From assembly GCF_020860125.1 (NCBI RefSeq), contig NZ_JAJBUX010000120.1:1-13927 (forward strand): 13,927 bases of DNA, read 5' to 3'. Origin of the DNA: Cloacibacillus sp. GTDB taxonomy: Bacteria > Synergistota > Synergistia > Synergistales > Synergistaceae. The notes beneath the pieces are model-generated. The model saw nothing but the letters and a program-made list of their open reading frames with translations. It was not told where the DNA came from and did no database searches. This document shows, one piece after another, positions 13,307 to 13,927 of the stretch. Every line of letters starts with the position of its first letter. Within the stretch, counting starts at the first letter, position 1. The position numbers were made by a program, and so were the translations under genes.

Positions 13307-13927
13307 ATGAACAAAGACGTATCTGCGAAAGTACCATTTGCCATCGCCTTTTCCGTTGGCTCCGTGCTCTTTTCCGCCCACGCCGGCGGCGGTTTCGCCA
13401 CCGGAAACCAGGCTAATACCTACTATGTCAGCCTTGGCTGGCTCGGACCTTTTTCCGCCGTTCTCGCCATGCTGCTATTGGCCATAACCATGCGCGAAGC
13501 GATGTTTATGTACAATTCACGGGGGCTCTCCTCCTACAAGGAGCTCTTCCAGACCCTCTACCACCCCTTTGACGGACTGTACGTCATGTTTGAGATATTC
13601 TTTTACATCATGGTGCTGATGGCCGTAGCCGCGGCGATCTCCGGAGCGGCCTCCGCGCTGCGCGAATACTTCGCCCTCAATTACTATCTGGGCATCGTCA
13701 TCGTCGGAGCCATCGTTCTGGCGCTCACCATATTCGGCGCGCGGCTGGTGCGCATGGCGACGACATACATGGGTATCGCCATCCTCGCGACCGCCATCAC
13801 GATCTATCTGATAGGCATCGTTAAAAACGGCGGCATCGGTACGGTGCTCTCCGCGGATTTTAAGTCCAGCGGATTTTCCGGCCTTCCCCAGGCGATCCTT
13901 AACGGTTTCACCTATGCCGCCTTCCAG
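13307..13927 (+). CDS. YkvI-family membrane transporter, 5' part only
   Basis: The first 207 residues are present and the gene runs off the window. It is an integral membrane protein of the APC-like superfamily, resembling uncharacterised YkvI proteins (COG3949). The N-terminal helix carries the family-type broken-helix motif SAHAGGGFATGNQ (about 24-36), where such transporters usually bind substrate and Na+. At least five hydrophobic segments follow, for example FSAVLAMLLLAIT, MFEIFFYIMVLMAVAAAISG, YLGIVIVGAIVLALTIFG and MGIAILATAITIYLIGIV. The ATG has AAAGGA about nine bases upstream. It sits directly after a leucine-specifier T-box, which predicts induction when leucyl-tRNA is uncharged and so import of leucine or a related branched-chain amino acid. 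That substrate is inferred from the regulator, not from the protein. Confidence 0.82.
   Translation, partial: MNKDVSAKVPFAIAFSVGSVLFSAHAGGGFATGNQANTYYVSLGWLGPFSAVLAMLLLAITMREAMFMYNSRGLSSYKELFQTLYHPFDGLYVMFEIFFYIMVLMAVAAAISGAASALREYFALNYYLGIVIVGAIVLALTIFGARLVRMATTYMGIAILATAITIYLIGIVKNGGIGTVLSADFKSSGFSGLPQAILNGFTYAAFQ

Overview
The window looks like a chromosome segment of an amino-acid-fermenting anaerobe, most likely a member of the Synergistota (Cloacibacillus/Synergistes type). This is inferred from gene content: a TAXI-type TRAP transporter with a fused 4TM/12TM permease, a 4-hydroxybutyrate-type iron dehydrogenase, a periplasmic M14 peptidase, an ABC transporter whose binding protein is fused to its permease, and a T-box-controlled YkvI-type permease. 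No rRNA or other taxonomic marker is present, so the assignment is tentative. Most of the window is GC-rich. Positions 1 to about 1226 are visibly more AT-rich and carry defence- and phage-like elements.

Positions 1-1147 hold a three-repeat CRISPR array (one degenerate and two identical repeats, exact 66-bp period) and a divergent pair of helix-turn-helix regulators. The regulators share an intergenic region with a perfect palindromic operator lying inside a near-consensus promoter. No cas genes are in view. Spacer 1, read on the minus strand, encodes a peptide very like the N-terminus of Txe/YoeB toxins.

Positions 1150-5430 form a transporter operon: TAXI solute-binding protein, an alanine-racemase-fold enzyme with altered active-site residues, and a fused TRAP permease that overlaps the racemase gene but is broken by a frameshift near 3876. 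A racemase between the two transporter parts suggests uptake coupled to D/L interconversion of an amino acid.

Positions 5431-8640 hold a GC hairpin, a perfect 36-bp AT palindrome, a good promoter, an exported LprI-like protein and an exported M14 metallopeptidase. They end in a two-way terminator facing a minus-strand 4-hydroxybutyrate dehydrogenase gene (8641-9756).

Positions 9757-12760 hold a structured leader and a two-gene polar amino acid ABC transporter (GlnQ-like ATPase, then a binding-protein/permease fusion), closed by a terminator. The junction between the two genes has been duplicated in frame, 117 bp apart. Positions 12864-13927 hold a strong promoter, a complete T-box riboswitch with a CUC (Leu) specifier and a strong terminator, and the 5' part of a YkvI-family permease cut by the window edge. 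Taken together the region is about peptide breakdown, amino acid import and amino acid catabolism.
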